A DNA stretch of 64,000 nt from Micromonospora sp. RHAY321 (GTDB lineage: Bacteria > Actinomycetota > Actinomycetes > Mycobacteriales > Micromonosporaceae), in contig NZ_JAMHIW010000002.1 in the NCBI RefSeq assembly GCF_023896955.1, positions 1-64,000 on the forward strand, written 5' to 3'. Made by a program: the position numbers and the translations under genes. This document shows, piece after piece, positions 33,101 to 42,096 of this stretch (the stretch's first letter is position 1; every line of letters begins with the position of its first letter). The notes beneath the pieces are model-generated. The model was not told where the DNA came from. It saw only the letters and a program-made list of their open reading frames with translations, and ran no database searches.

Positions 33101-35578
33101 GGCGGACGCGCGTTGCTGCGCGAGGAAGATCCGGAACACGGCGGCTTCGAGGTCGCCGGAGCGCTCCAGGTCGGTGACGCCGTAGTGCCCGAGCGCCTTG
33201 GCGAGCTTGGCCTGAAAGGCATCCGGAAGCCCGGCCCGCTCGACGTCGAGGCTCTGCAGGTACGTGTGGAAGTACTCGCGGGCACTGTGCGCGTGGGCGC
33301 CGCCCTCCTCGCCCGTCGGCCGGTTGCGGCTCAGCTCGGTGAGGTCGGCGAACACGTCGACGAGGTCGAGTTCCGCGGCCAGCGGCCGGTGGCCGTCCTC
33401 GATGGCCGCCGACCGCGCGGTGAGGTAGTCGTCGAGCACCCGGTCGTCGTCGTGCGGGTCGACGTCGAAGCCGAGCAGCAGGGCGCGCAGGTCCTCCTGG
33501 CCGCGCAGGGTGCGCTGGTACGCCGGAACGTCCTCGGCCGAGGTGGGCAGGTCCAGCTCGACGGGGGCGGCGGTCGGATCGTCCGCGGTCTCGGCGGCCT
33601 CGTCGGCGAGCGGCTCCAGTCGCAGCAGCGGCGCACCGGCCTCGACCTGGCTGCCGACCGCGACGGCGCACTCCTTCAGCCGCGCCTTGAACGGCGCACG
33701 CAGCACCGTCTCCATCTTCATGGCTTCCAGCACCAGCACCGGCGCGCCGGCCTCGACCTCGGCGCCGATCTCCAGCGGTGTGGCGACGACCAGCGCCGGC
33801 ATGGGGGAGCGGACGACGCCGCCCTCGTCGCGGCTGACCCGGTGCGTCACGCCGTCCACCTCGACCAGGTGGGTCGGCCCGTGCGTGCCGGTGAGCAGCC
33901 GGTACCGGATGCCGTTGACGGCGATCTGGCCGGTGTGCCGGTCGAAGCGGTCGAGCTCGACGTCGGCGGTGTGCACGACGGGGCCCACCTCGATGCCGAC
34001 GCGGAACCGGTGCGCGCCGACCCGCGCCACGCGCATGCGGTAGGTGACGCCGCGCAGCTTCAGGTCCAGCGGCCGGCCGCTCTTGTGCTGCACCTGGGGG
34101 CGCCCACCGGACGCCGTCGACAGCAGCCGCTGCCGCTCGACGCGCTCCTCCTCCTCGTACGCCTCGATGGCGGCGGCCGCCAGTGCGACCGCGGAGTGCC
34201 GGTGCGCGACGAGCCTGCCCTCGCCACGGACGCGGTCGATCCAGCCGGTGTCCGCGCTGGCGTCGATCACCTCGGGCTGGTCGAGCAGGTCGAGGACGAA
34301 GCTCTTGTTCGTCGCGCCGCCCTCGATGATCACCGTGGTGTTCGCCATCGCCCGACGCAGCTTGCCGAGTGCCTCGTCGCGATTGCGGCCGTACGCGATG
34401 ATCTTCGCGATCATCGAGTCGAAGTCGGCCGGGATGGTGTCACCCTCGCTGACGCCGGTGTCCACCCGGATACCCGGGCCAGCGGGCAGGTCCAGCCGCG
34501 CGATCCGGCCGGGGGAGGGCGCGAAGTCGCGGTCGGGGTCCTCGGCGTTCAGGCGGGCCTCGATGGCGTGCCCGCGCTCCGCCGGCGGCTCACCGTCGAG
34601 CCGGCCGCCGGAGGCGACGTGCAGCTGGGCCTTGACCAGGTCGAACCCGGTGGTCAGCTCGGTGATCGGGTGCTCGACCTGCAGGCGGGTGTTGACCTCG
34701 AGGAACGCGAACAGCTGGTCGCCGGGGTGGTAGAGGAACTCGACGGTCGCCGCGCCGCGGTATCCGACCGCCACGGCCAGCCGTTCGGCCGACGTCTTGA
34801 GTTCGGCCGCCTGCGCCGGGCTGAGCACCGGTGACGACGACTCCTCGATGACCTTCTGGTTGCGTCGCTGCACCGAGCAGTCGCGGACGCCGAGCGCCCA
34901 GGCCGTGCCCTGCCCGTCGGCGATCACCTGGACCTCGACGTGCCGCGCCCCGGTGACCAGGCGCTCCAGGAAGACGATGCCGCTGCCGAACGCCCGTGCC
35001 GCCTCCTGACTCGTGCGCTCGTACGCGTCGACCAGTTCGGCCTCGCTCCTGATCACGCGGATGCCGCGACCGCCGCCGCCCGCGGTCGCCTTCAGCATCA
35101 GCGGGTAGCCGATCTCGGCCGCCGCCGTGCGAGCGGCGTCCAGGGTCTTGACGGCACCGCGGCTCCACGGCGCGACCGGCACGCCGACCTCTTCGGCGAT
35201 CAGCTTCGAGCCGATCTTGTCGCCGAGCTGGCGCATGGCGTCCGCGCTCGGCCCGACGAACGTGACGCCGATCTTCTCGCACAGTTCCGCGAACGCCGGG
35301 TCCTCGGCGACGAAACCCCAGCCGACCCACGCGGCGTCGGCCCCGGTCTCCGTCAGCGCGCGCTCCAGCACCGCCAGATTGAGGTACGGGCGGGCGGACG
35401 CCGGACCGAGGTCGTAGGCGATGTCCGCCTCGCGCACGAAGGTGGCGGTGCGGTCGACGTCGGTGTAGAGGGCGACGGTTTCGATCCGGATGCCGGTCTC
35501 CGCAGCCAACTCGCGGACCGCGTGGATGAGCCGCATGGCGGCCTCACCACGGTTGACGATGGCGACACGGTTGAACAC
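30119..35578 (-). CDS. Single-chain multidomain acyl-CoA carboxylase (BC-BCCP-central-CT)
   Basis: A 1819-residue protein joining all three carboxylase activities. Biotin carboxylase lies at about 1-450: NRGEAAMRL, ATP-grasp loop KATAGGGGRGIRV, EVNTRLQVEHPITE. The biotinyl domain has LEAMKMET with the biotin Lys at K621. An ACC-central-like region (about 700-1240) follows, and the carboxyltransferase domain occupies about 1250-1780 (GGEINIVVAGINVGAQ, KQSLDFSGGVSAEDNFG, LANLSGFDGSPESM). This is the eukaryote-like layout, unlike the usual split AccA/AccD subunits of actinobacteria. Acetyl- versus longer acyl-CoA preference cannot be read from sequence. GTG start behind GGGG. Confidence 0.92.
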   Translation of the reverse strand: MFNRVAIVNRGEAAMRLIHAVRELAAETGIRIETVALYTDVDRTATFVREADIAYDLGPASARPYLNLAVLERALTETGADAAWVGWGFVAEDPAFAELCEKIGVTFVGPSADAMRQLGDKIGSKLIAEEVGVPVAPWSRGAVKTLDAARTAAAEIGYPLMLKATAGGGGRGIRVIRSEAELVDAYERTSQEAARAFGSGIVFLERLVTGARHVEVQVIADGQGTAWALGVRDCSVQRRNQKVIEESSSPVLSPAQAAELKTSAERLAVAVGYRGAATVEFLYHPGDQLFAFLEVNTRLQVEHPITELTTGFDLVKAQLHVASGGRLDGEPPAERGHAIEARLNAEDPDRDFAPSPGRIARLDLPAGPGIRVDTGVSEGDTIPADFDSMIAKIIAYGRNRDEALGKLRRAMANTTVIIEGGATNKSFVLDLLDQPEVIDASADTGWIDRVRGEGRLVAHRHSAVALAAAAIEAYEEEERVERQRLLSTASGGRPQVQHKSGRPLDLKLRGVTYRMRVARVGAHRFRVGIEVGPVVHTADVELDRFDRHTGQIAVNGIRYRLLTGTHGPTHLVEVDGVTHRVSRDEGGVVRSPMPALVVATPLEIGAEVEAGAPVLVLEAMKMETVLRAPFKARLKECAVAVGSQVEAGAPLLRLEPLADEAAETADDPTAAPVELDLPTSAEDVPAYQRTLRGQEDLRALLLGFDVDPHDDDRVLDDYLTARSAAIEDGHRPLAAELDLVDVFADLTELSRNRPTGEEGGAHAHSAREYFHTYLQSLDVERAGLPDAFQAKLAKALGHYGVTDLERSGDLEAAVFRIFLAQQRASADATVVATLLRAWLRESPPDETLREPAGLALERLVAATQVRFPVVADLARGVVFAWFAQPLLRRNRARVYAQVRGHLRHLDAHPDAADRTERIAEMVRSTEPLVRLLGQRLVRDHLDNAVMLEVLTRRYYGNKALASVRTREVADCTFVVAERADSSVVSAAVSFDALGDALRGLAELASGEDAVDVDIYLGWENQPEDFDAMAAALLEVITAHPLPPQVRRLTATVAGRGGAVMHHHFTFRPSDAGMTEDRLIRGLHPYIAQRMQLERLHKFDLTRLPSSDEEVYLFQCVARENPSDERLVAFAQVRDLTELREQDGRLVALPTTEDAIAACLDSIRRAQSRRPSKTRFNTNRIVVYVWPPSELTRQEMEMIAGRVRPTTAGAGLEEILFVARQRDRRTGELTKIAVRISFDATGGAQLTIGEPPVEPVEPLDEYRLKVLRASSRNTVYPYELTGLLGDFVEHDLNDDHVLVPVERPKGRNWAAIVAGVVTTPTERHPQGVSRVVLLGDPTKSLGALSEPECRRVIAALDLAEQMRVPLEWWALSAGARISMTSGTENMDWVAAALKRIVEFTQAGGEINIVVAGINVGAQPYWNAEATMLMHTKGILVMTPDSAMVLTGKQSLDFSGGVSAEDNFGIGGYDRVMGPNGQAQYWAPNLTAARDVVMSHYDHTYVAPGEDAPRRAATTDPVDRDISAFPHDVAGSAFNTVGEIFSATANPDRKKPFDIRTVMRALADQDHPVLERWAGMADAETAVVQDVHLGGIPVCLLGIESRSVPRRGFPPTDGPDTYTAGTLFPRSSKKAARAINAASGNRPLVVLANLSGFDGSPESMRKLQLEYGAEIGRAIVNFRGPIVFCVISRYHGGAFVVFSKALNPNMTVLALEGSFASVLGGAPAAAVVFSADVNARTAADPRVRGLEARVAVAAGTERAALTAELDELRSSVRAEKLGEVATEFDRVHNIQRAVEVGSVDAVIRAAELRPRIIEAIETRLG

Positions 35579-35714
35579 CCGACTGACCCCTTTGGTAGAC
35601 CCATGATGCGTGTCGCCGGGAGATGACGGCTCCCGGCAGCGATCACTTTTCCGTCTGCCAGCGGCCAGCGCCATGGTGCAATCACCGAACCAATCGCCGC
35701 TCAGTTGTAGGAAA

Positions 35715-35731
35715 CCAACAAAAGTTTTTGG
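35715..35731. promoter_or_regulatory. A/T-rich imperfect palindrome upstream of the carboxylase gene
   Basis: In the 210-bp gap between the WYL regulator stop and the carboxylase start there is an unusually A/T-rich patch. CCAACAAAAGTTTTTGG at its core is an imperfect dyad (CCAA/TTGG ends). On the minus strand it lies 137 bp upstream of the carboxylase start and just after the WYL gene, so it could be a weak terminator for the latter or part of the carboxylase promoter. No clear -35/-10 pair was found. Confidence 0.3.
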
Positions 35732-35788
35732 TCTTCAGGTGTCGGTCTCCGGGACTGTGGTCGAGGGTAACGGGGGGACGCCGGTGGT

Positions 35789-36772
35789 TTAGCCGGCCGC
35801 GGCGTGGGCGTACCGGTGGGCCAGGTGCGCGAAGGCGTCCTTGAGCTCGGCCGGCCCGACGACCTCGATGTCGGCGTCGAACCTGCCGATGGAGGCGGCC
35901 AGGCTGGGCCATGACCAGGAGCCCAGGACGAGTCGGCAGCGGTCCGGGCCGAGTGCCTCGACCAGTCCGTCGCTGGTGTAGGGGGACACGGCCTCGGCGG
36001 GGAGGTCGAGGATCACCTCGCCTCGGCAGGGCCAGTCGCCGGAGCCCTGGAACCTGCTGACGACGTAGGCGGCCACGTCCCCTCCGGGCAGTTCGCGGGG
36101 GGTGAAGCGGGGACCCGTGGGTGTGCGCGGCGTGATCCGGTCGGCGCGAAAGGTGCGCCAGTCGCCGCGGTCGAGATCCCACGCGACGAGGTACCAGCGC
36201 CCACCCCAGGTGACGACATGGTGCGGCTGCACCCGGCGCGGAGGAATCTCGGCGCGCCGGTCGTCGCCCACTCCCTCCCGCAAGGCGGGGGCGTAGTCGA
36301 AGCGCAGCACCTCGCGGGCGTGCACGGCGGCGCTGAGCGCCACGAGTACGGCGCTGTCGGCCTGTGGGTTCGATCGGGTTCCGGGTCGTCCGACGGCGGT
36401 GACCTGGAGGGTGTCGATGCGGTGGCGCAGCCGTGCCGGCATGACCTGCCGGACGGTGGTCAGCGCCCGCTTCGCGGCCTCCTCGATGCCGGCGCCGGCG
36501 GTGGTGGCGATCTGGAGTGCGACGGCGAGCGCGACGGCCTGCTCGTCGTCGAACAGCAGCGGTGGCAGTTCCCTGCCCGCGTCGAGCCGGTAACCGCCGT
36601 CGGGGCCCTTGGTCGCGCGGATGGGGTAGCCGAGCTCGCGCAGGCGATCGACGTCGCGGCGCACGGTGCGCGGGCTGACGGCGAGCCGCTCGGCCAACAG
36701 TGTCCCCGGCCAGTCCCGGCGGGCCTGGAGCAGAGAGAGCAGCGACAGCAGGCGGGCTGAGGTGTTCGGCAC
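35789..36772 (-). CDS. WYL-domain transcriptional regulator (DeoR/YafY type)
   Basis: 327 residues. The N-terminal winged helix (about 1-60) contains LLAERLAVSPRTVRRDVDRLRELGYPI, followed by the YafY-type spacer and a WYL domain (about 135-215) with GGRWYLVAWDLDRGDWRTFRADRI, plus the WCX C-terminal region. WYL domains bind nucleic acid or small ligands and often control DNA-damage or defence genes. It is divergent from an AlkZ-like glycosylase gene (173 bp), a pairing that fits damage-response control. Start GTG at 36772, probably leaderless. Confidence 0.92.
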   Translation of the reverse strand: MPNTSARLLSLLSLLQARRDWPGTLLAERLAVSPRTVRRDVDRLRELGYPIRATKGPDGGYRLDAGRELPPLLFDDEQAVALAVALQIATTAGAGIEEAAKRALTTVRQVMPARLRHRIDTLQVTAVGRPGTRSNPQADSAVLVALSAAVHAREVLRFDYAPALREGVGDDRRAEIPPRRVQPHHVVTWGGRWYLVAWDLDRGDWRTFRADRITPRTPTGPRFTPRELPGGDVAAYVVSRFQGSGDWPCRGEVILDLPAEAVSPYTSDGLVEALGPDRCRLVLGSWSWPSLAASIGRFDADIEVVGPAELKDAFAHLAHRYAHAAAG

Positions 36773-36777
36773 GGGTT

Positions 36778-36805
36778 CCGATACTGCCAGGAGAAGCGGT
36801 CACAA
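36778..36805 (-). promoter_or_regulatory. Candidate leaderless promoter of the WYL regulator
   Basis: Read on the minus strand: TTGTGA (36805-36800), 16-bp spacer, TATCGG (36783-36778), then the GTG start codon six bases later. There is no ribosome-binding site before the start, consistent with a leaderless mRNA. Confidence 0.4.
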
Positions 36806-36945
36806 GCTGTCCTCTTCACCTGCGACCGTTGCACTGGCAAGCCGACGAGGACGACCGGAAGGATCCGAGTGCCCGCCACGACGACACCCGCCTCAACTCC
36901 CGACCCGGAGCGGGCCGAACTCCTCACCGGCCGCGGAGTGATCCG

Positions 36946-38037
36946 ATGACCGTTCTCGCCGCCCGGGCGCTCAACCGCGCGACGCTCGCCCGGCAGTTCC
37001 TGCTCGAACGCGCCGACGTAACGGTCCTGGATGCCGTCGCGCACCTCGGCGGCCTCCAGGCGCAGGAACCGCAGGAGCCGTTCGTCGGGCTCTGGTCGCG
37101 GCTGCGCGCGTTCGACCCGGCGGTGCTCTCCGACCTGCTGACCGGGCGACGCCTGGTGCGCACACACCTCATGCGCCGGACCGTCCATCTCCTCACCGCC
37201 GACGACGTCCTGGCCTGGCGGGCCCGTCACGACACCATGCTGCGCCAGCGGGTGCTCGGGACCTACCGCGACGAGCTCGACGGGGTGGACCTCGACGAGC
37301 TGGCCGCCGCCGGCCTGGCGGTGATGGCCGACGGCGAGCCACGCTCGATGACCGAGCTGGCGCGGGCGCTCGGTGAGCGTTGGCCGAGGCCGGGGCCGCG
37401 TGCGCTGGGCGAGATGGTGATCGCCGCGCTCGTCCCGATGGTGCAGCTGCCGCCGCGCGGGCTGTGGCGCACCAGGGCCGGCGTGCGAAACGTTCCGCTC
37501 TCCTCCTGGTTGGGCCGGGAGATCGACCCGCCGACCCTGGAGGGGGCCGATCCGGTCGGGCAGACGCTGGTACGTCGCTACCTGGCCGCGTTCGGCCCGG
37601 CGGCCACGGCCGACCTGCGGGCCTGGTGCGGCCTCGCCGGACTACCGAGAGCGGTGACCGCTCTGCGTGCGGAACTGGTGACCTTCCGCGACGAGCGCGG
37701 CCGTCAACTGATCGACCTTCCCGACGCGCCGCGCCCCGACCCCGACACACCCGCCCCGGTGCGGTTCCTGCCGGCCTTCGACAACGCGGTCCTCGGCTAC
37801 CACGACCGCAGTCGGATCGTCGACGACGCCCACCGCGGCCTGTCGGTCGCTGGCGAGCGCGTCGTGCTGGTCGACGGGCGGGTCGCCGCGACCTGGGGCG
37901 TCGCGGCCGGCACGGTGACCGTGACCCCGCTGGGCCGCTTCTCCCGGACCGAGCGCGCGGCCGTCGCCGAACAGGGGCAGGAGTTGGCGTCGTTCCTCTC
38001 CGGCGGGGAGAGCGACCGGGCCATCGTCGCCGGATAG
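36946..38037 (+). CDS. AlkZ-like DNA glycosylase / winged-helix DNA-binding protein (HTH_42)
   Basis: A 363-residue protein of the HTH_42 (AlkZ/AlkX) family of winged-helix proteins that excise alkylated or crosslinked bases. Near the N-terminus HLGGLQAQEPQEPFVGLWSRL holds the Gln-x-Gln (Q-A-Q) catalytic motif of AlkZ; the YcaQ/AlkX branch has Gln-x-Asp instead. Three tandem winged helices and a C-terminal beta domain (RFLPAFDNAVLGYHDRSRI) are present. AlkZ of Streptomyces sahachiroi protects against azinomycin; no biosynthetic cluster is visible here, so general repair is more likely. Start ATG behind GGAG. Divergent WYL regulator next door. Confidence 0.85.
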   Translation: MTVLAARALNRATLARQFLLERADVTVLDAVAHLGGLQAQEPQEPFVGLWSRLRAFDPAVLSDLLTGRRLVRTHLMRRTVHLLTADDVLAWRARHDTMLRQRVLGTYRDELDGVDLDELAAAGLAVMADGEPRSMTELARALGERWPRPGPRALGEMVIAALVPMVQLPPRGLWRTRAGVRNVPLSSWLGREIDPPTLEGADPVGQTLVRRYLAAFGPAATADLRAWCGLAGLPRAVTALRAELVTFRDERGRQLIDLPDAPRPDPDTPAPVRFLPAFDNAVLGYHDRSRIVDDAHRGLSVAGERVVLVDGRVAATWGVAAGTVTVTPLGRFSRTERAAVAEQGQELASFLSGGESDRAIVAG

Positions 38038-38193
38038 CTCCCATGTCTGCGGCAGCTCCTGCGGCCGGCGACGGCCGTGGATGTCAGCCTGGCCTCGCCG
38101 GCCCGCCCGGGTGGCAGGCAGGGCCGGCGGAATTCCGTGCGAGCCTGACGCGCAGGTAGTCTGCGAGACATCGGATGTCCGGGAGGGGGCCAC

Positions 38194-38895
38194 GTGCCGG
38201 TTACCGACGAGGCGATCGACAAGATCAAGGCGATGATCGTGCAGGGGGAGCTGGGCCCCGGCTCTCGACTGCCCAGGGAGGCGGACCTCGCCGAGCGGCT
38301 CGGCCTCTCCCGCAACTCGTTGCGGGAGGCGGTCAAGGCGTTGTCGCTGATCCGGGTGCTGGACGTGCGGCAGGGGGACGGCACCTACGTGACGAGTCTC
38401 GAACCCGCCCTTCTTCTGGACGCCATCGGGTTCGTCGTCGACTTCCACCAGGACGACACGGTGCTGCAGTTCCTGGAGGTACGCCGTGTGCTCGAACCGG
38501 CCGCGACGGAGCTGGCCGCGATCCGGATGACCGACGCGGAGATCGCCGGCCTGCGGGGGATCCTCGCCGAGCTGGGAGAGGCGCCGACGATCGAGGCGTT
38601 GGTGGCCAATGACCTTCGGTTCCACAACCACATCGCCGCCGGATCCGGCAACAACGTGCTCTGCTCGTTGATCGACAGCCTGTCCGGGCCGACGACGCGG
38701 GCACGCATCTGGCGAGGGCTCACCCAGGAGGGTGCCGTGCGGCGCACCCGGGAGCAGCACGAGGCGATCTGCGAGGCGATCGAGGCGCGCCAGCCCGAGG
38801 CGGCCCGGGCCTGGGCGACGGTGCACGTCTCCGGTGTCGAGCAGTGGCTCCGCAACGCGCTCGGCGGCCCCGAGTCCGCGCTGCCGCCGGCCTGA
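38194..38895 (+). CDS. GntR/FadR-family regulator of the fucose operon (probable)
   Basis: A 233-residue regulator. The GntR winged helix (about 5-70) reads LGPGSRLPREADLAERLGLSRNSLREAVKALSLI, and the FCD ligand domain (about 85-215) carries the metal/ligand signature DLRFHNHIA and REQHEAICEAIEA. FadR-type GntR proteins often respond to sugar acids. It lies immediately upstream, on the same strand, of the L-fucose catabolic operon (227-bp gap), so L-fuconate or KDF is the likely effector (inference). GTG start with a very strong GGGAGGGGG. Confidence 0.92.
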   Translation: MPVTDEAIDKIKAMIVQGELGPGSRLPREADLAERLGLSRNSLREAVKALSLIRVLDVRQGDGTYVTSLEPALLLDAIGFVVDFHQDDTVLQFLEVRRVLEPAATELAAIRMTDAEIAGLRGILAELGEAPTIEALVANDLRFHNHIAAGSGNNVLCSLIDSLSGPTTRARIWRGLTQEGAVRRTREQHEAICEAIEARQPEAARAWATVHVSGVEQWLRNALGGPESALPPA

Positions 38896-39054
38896 CCGTC
38901 CTGGCCGCCCGGTTCGCTGCTCTTCGCCAACGCAGGCCGTACTGCGGGCCCCTGCGCCGATCCACCCCGCCGGCCATGAGTCGGGCGGTCCTGCTGAGAG
39001 CCGCTGCCCTCGCCCGGTCATCCGATCACTTTGGCCGAACTTCCCAGCGTCCTA

Positions 39055-39083
39055 TTGCAACACGTGCGTAACTCAACTATACA
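39055..39083 (+). promoter_or_regulatory. Sigma-70-like promoter of the L-fucose operon
   Basis: TTGCAA (39055-39060), a 17-bp spacer and TATACA (39078-39083) lie in a distinctly less GC-rich patch about 40 bp upstream of the first operon gene. The -10 region overlaps AACTATACAACC, which resembles one half of FadR-type GntR sites (GTATAC-like), so the GntR regulator may bind across the -10. The leader would be about 33 nt with GGAGG. Confidence 0.6.
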
Positions 39084-39122
39084 ACCAGGCAACAGATCCG
39101 ATGTTTGGCCGGAGGTTGTCGA

Positions 39123-39980
39123 GTGAAGCTGCTTCGAGTGGGGGCAATCGGCCAGGAACGTCCGGCGGCGCTGGACGCGCACGGCCGGCTCGTGGACCTC
39201 TCCGACCTGGTGGTCGAGATCGACGGGGCCTTCCTCTCCGGTGACGGTGTCGAGGTGGTGCGCGCCGCGGTCGAAGGTGGGGACCTGCCCCTGGTGGCCG
39301 ACCCGGAGACCCGGATCGGCGCGCCGATCGCGCGGCCCGGCAAGATCGTGTGCGTCGGGCTGAACTACTCCGACCATGCCGCGGAGACCGCTGCGCAGCC
39401 GCCGACGGAGCCGATCCTGTTCATGAAGGCACCGAACACGGTGGTCGGCCCCAACGACCAGGTGCTCATCCCGCGTGGCAGCGTCAAGACCGACTGGGAG
39501 GTCGAGCTCGCCGTCGTCATCGGACGCACCGCGCGCTACCTGGAGAGCGACGACGCGGCGTTGGCCTGCGTCGCCGGCTACGCCATCTCCAACGACCTGT
39601 CCGAACGCGAGTTCCAGCTCGAACGCGGCGGCCAGTGGGACAAGGGCAAGTCCTGCGAGACGTTCAACCCGCTCGGACCCTGGCTGGTCACCGCCGACGA
39701 GGTGCCCGACCCGCAGCAACTGGGCCTGCGCCTGACCGTCAACGGCACCCGCCGGCAGAACGGCAGCACCAAGACGATGATCTTCGGCGTCGCCGAGCTG
39801 ATCCGCTACGTGAGCCAGTTCATGGTGCTCGAACCAGGGGACGTCATCAACACCGGCACACCGGCCGGGGTGGCCCTCGGGCAGCCGGATCCGAAGCCCT
39901 ACCTGCGGCCCGGTGACGTGATCGAGATCGAGATCGACGGCCTCGGCGCGCAGCGTCAGACGGTGGGGGCGGCGGCATGA
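39123..39980 (+). CDS. 2,4-diketo-3-deoxy-L-fuconate hydrolase (FAH family)
   Basis: A 285-residue fumarylacetoacetate-hydrolase-fold enzyme. Core motifs are [39 protein letters not shown] (metal-binding Glu-x-Glu), [28 protein letters not shown] and [12 protein letters not shown]. In the non-phosphorylated fucose pathway (Xanthomonas) this family cleaves 2,4-diketo-3-deoxy-L-fuconate to pyruvate and L-lactate, the final step. GTG start with GGAGG. First gene of an operon whose other members supply the earlier steps; the next gene overlaps by 4 bp (ATGA). Confidence 0.88.
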   Translation: MKLLRVGAIGQERPAALDAHGRLVDLSDLVVEIDGAFLSGDGVEVVRAAVEGGDLPLVADPETRIGAPIARPGKIVCVGLNYSDHAAETAAQPPTEPILFMKAPNTVVGPNDQVLIPRGSVKTDWEVELAVVIGRTARYLESDDAALACVAGYAISNDLSEREFQLERGGQWDKGKSCETFNPLGPWLVTADEVPDPQQLGLRLTVNGTRRQNGSTKTMIFGVAELIRYVSQFMVLEPGDVINTGTPAGVALGQPDPKPYLRPGDVIEIEIDGLGAQRQTVGAAA

Positions 39981-41290
39981 CCGCGAGGATCACCGGCCTG
40001 CGGACGTACGACATCCGGTTCCCCACCTCCCGCGAGCTGGACGGCTCGGACGCCATGAACCCGGACCCCGACTACTCGGCGTCCTACGTCATCATCGGCA
40101 CCGACCACCCGGACGGGCACGAGGGCCACGGGTTCGCCTTCACCATCGGGCGCGGCAACGACATCCAGACCACCGCCATCCGCGCCCTCGAGTCGTACGT
40201 CGTCGGACGCCCGCTCGACGCGACGCTGAGCGACCTCGGTGGCGTCTGGCGGGACATGGTGCACGACTCGCAGCTACGCTGGCTCGGCCCGGAGAAGGGC
40301 GTCATGCACATGGCGATCTCCGCGGTGGTCAACGCGCTGTGGGACCTGCGTGCCAAGCGCGCGGGCAAGCCACTGTGGAAGCTGCTCGCCGACTCGACCC
40401 CCGAAGAGCTTGTCGACCTGGTCGACTTCCGGTACCTGTCCGACGCGCTCACCCCCGGCGAGGCACTGGAGATCCTCCGCCGCGCACAGCCCGGGCGGGC
40501 CGAGCGGGAGGCCCACCTCCTCGAACACGGCTATCCGGGCTACACCACCACCCCGGGATGGCTGGGGTACGACGACGCCAAGCTGGCCCGCCTCTGCAAG
40601 GAGGCCGTCGCCGACGGCTTCACCCAGCTCAAGCTGAAGGTCGGCGCCAACCTCGACGACGACGTACGGCGGATGGCCCTCGCACGGGAGGCGGTGGGCC
40701 CGGACATCCGCATTGCCGTCGACGCCAACCAGCGGTGGGACGTCGGCCAGGCGATCGCCTGGGTACGGGAGCTGTCCCGCTTCGACCCGTGGTGGGTCGA
40801 GGAGCCCACCAGCCCGGATGACGTGCTCGGCCACGCCACCATCGCCCGGGCGATCTCCCCCGTGAAGGTCGCCACCGGGGAGCACGTGCAGAACCGCGTG
40901 ATCTTCAAGCAGCTCCTGCAGACCGGCGCCATCTCGTACCTGCAACTGGACGCCGCCCGGGTGGCCGGGGTCAACGAGAACGTGGCGATCCTGCTGCTGG
41001 CGGCGAAGTTCGGGGTGCCGGTGTGCCCGCACGCCGGTGGGGTCGGCCTCTGCGAGCTGGTGCAGCACCTGTCGATGTTCGACTACCTGGCGGTGTCCGG
41101 CTCGATGGAGAACCGCGTGATCGAGTTCGTCGACCACCTGCACGAGCACTTCGTCCACCCGGTGGTCATCCGCAACGGCCACTACGTCGCCCCGACCGCA
41201 CCGGGGTTCAGCGCCGACCTCCGGCCACAGACGCTGCTCGACTACGTCTACCCGGACGGCCCGGTCTGGGCGGACGGGGGAGCGGCATGA
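39977..41290 (+). CDS. L-fuconate dehydratase (enolase superfamily)
   Basis: A 437-residue enzyme that dehydrates L-fuconate to 2-keto-3-deoxy-L-fuconate. Catalytic positions of Xanthomonas FucD (K218, K220, D248, N250, E274, E301, D324, H351) have exact counterparts one residue higher: K219/K221 in LKLKVG, D249/N251 in DANQRW, E275 in VEEP, E302 in TGEH, D325 in LQLDAARV, H352 in CPHAGG. The N-terminal capping domain begins [34 protein letters not shown], typical of FucD. Length matches the family. It is translationally coupled on both sides (ATGA overlaps). Confidence 0.95.
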   Translation: MTARITGLRTYDIRFPTSRELDGSDAMNPDPDYSASYVIIGTDHPDGHEGHGFAFTIGRGNDIQTTAIRALESYVVGRPLDATLSDLGGVWRDMVHDSQLRWLGPEKGVMHMAISAVVNALWDLRAKRAGKPLWKLLADSTPEELVDLVDFRYLSDALTPGEALEILRRAQPGRAEREAHLLEHGYPGYTTTPGWLGYDDAKLARLCKEAVADGFTQLKLKVGANLDDDVRRMALAREAVGPDIRIAVDANQRWDVGQAIAWVRELSRFDPWWVEEPTSPDDVLGHATIARAISPVKVATGEHVQNRVIFKQLLQTGAISYLQLDAARVAGVNENVAILLLAAKFGVPVCPHAGGVGLCELVQHLSMFDYLAVSGSMENRVIEFVDHLHEHFVHPVVIRNGHYVAPTAPGFSADLRPQTLLDYVYPDGPVWADGGAA

Positions 41291-42096
41291 GCGCCGAGTT
41301 CACCGGCCTGCGCGCCGTGGTCACCGGGGGCGGCTCCGGCATCGGTCTCGCCACCGCCCACCTGCTCGCCGAGCGGGGCGCCGCCGTCGCCTGCCTCGAC
41401 CTGGATCCGTCCGGTGTGCCGGCCCCGCTGCACGGCATCGTCTGCGACGTCGCGGACGCGGACGTGGTGACCCGGGCCGTCGCCGAGGCCGCGCGGCACC
41501 TCGGCGGCATCGACGTTCTCATCAACAACGCCGGTGTCGGCGCGCAGGGCACCGTCGAGGCGAACACCGACGACGAGTGGCACCGCGTCTTCGACGTCAA
41601 CGTGCTGGGCATCGTCCGGGTCACCCGGGCGGCCCTGCCCCACCTGCGGACGTCGGCCCAGGCGGCCGTGGTCAACACCTGTTCGATCGCCGCCACCGCC
41701 GGCCTGCCCAACCGCGCGCTCTACAGCGCGACGAAGGGCGCGGTGCAGTCGCTGACCCTCGCCATGGCCGCCGATCACCTCGCCGAGGGGATCAGGGTCA
41801 ACTGCGTCAACCCCGGCACCGTCGACACCCCGTGGGTGCGCCGCCTGCTCGCCGCCGCCGACGACCCGGACGCCGAACTGGCCGCGCTGCGTGCACGTCA
41901 GCCCATCGGTCGGCTGGTCTCCGCCACCGAGGTCGCCACCGCGATCGCCTACCTGGCCAGCCCGCTGGCCGCGTCCACCACCGGGACCGTGCTCGCCGTC
42001 GACGGCGGCATGCACGGGCTCCGCCTCCGACAGGCCGCCACGACGGCCGCGGACCGCGAAAATCCGTCCCTGCCAGTGAATCGAGGAAACCCATGA
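41287..42096 (+). CDS. SDR: 2-keto-3-deoxy-L-fuconate dehydrogenase (probable)
   Basis: A 269-residue short-chain dehydrogenase with [12 protein letters not shown] and the catalytic tetrad Ser (NTCSIAATA) and YSATK. CLDLDP at the end of beta-2, with Asp, predicts NAD preference. In the fucose pathway the step between FucD and the FAH hydrolase is oxidation of the C4 hydroxyl of KDF by an SDR, which fits its place in the operon. An L-fucose dehydrogenase role is less likely because an aldo-keto reductase is also present. The C-terminal 20 residues are hydrophilic tail. ATGA overlaps with both neighbours. Confidence 0.88.
   Translation: MSAEFTGLRAVVTGGGSGIGLATAHLLAERGAAVACLDLDPSGVPAPLHGIVCDVADADVVTRAVAEAARHLGGIDVLINNAGVGAQGTVEANTDDEWHRVFDVNVLGIVRVTRAALPHLRTSAQAAVVNTCSIAATAGLPNRALYSATKGAVQSLTLAMAADHLAEGIRVNCVNPGTVDTPWVRRLLAAADDPDAELAALRARQPIGRLVSATEVATAIAYLASPLAASTTGTVLAVDGGMHGLRLRQAATTAADRENPSLPVNRGNP

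Noticed and set aside
30821..34834. Very long plus-strand open frame (over 1300 codons) opposite the carboxylase gene
   Set aside because: It is an antisense shadow of the carboxylase coding frame in GC-rich DNA; the translation is low-complexity Arg/Val/Gly/His with no domain, whereas the minus strand encodes full catalytic motifs.
39061..39066. CACGTG hexamer in the fucose promoter as an operator
   Set aside because: A six-base palindrome is expected by chance and its flanks are not symmetric.
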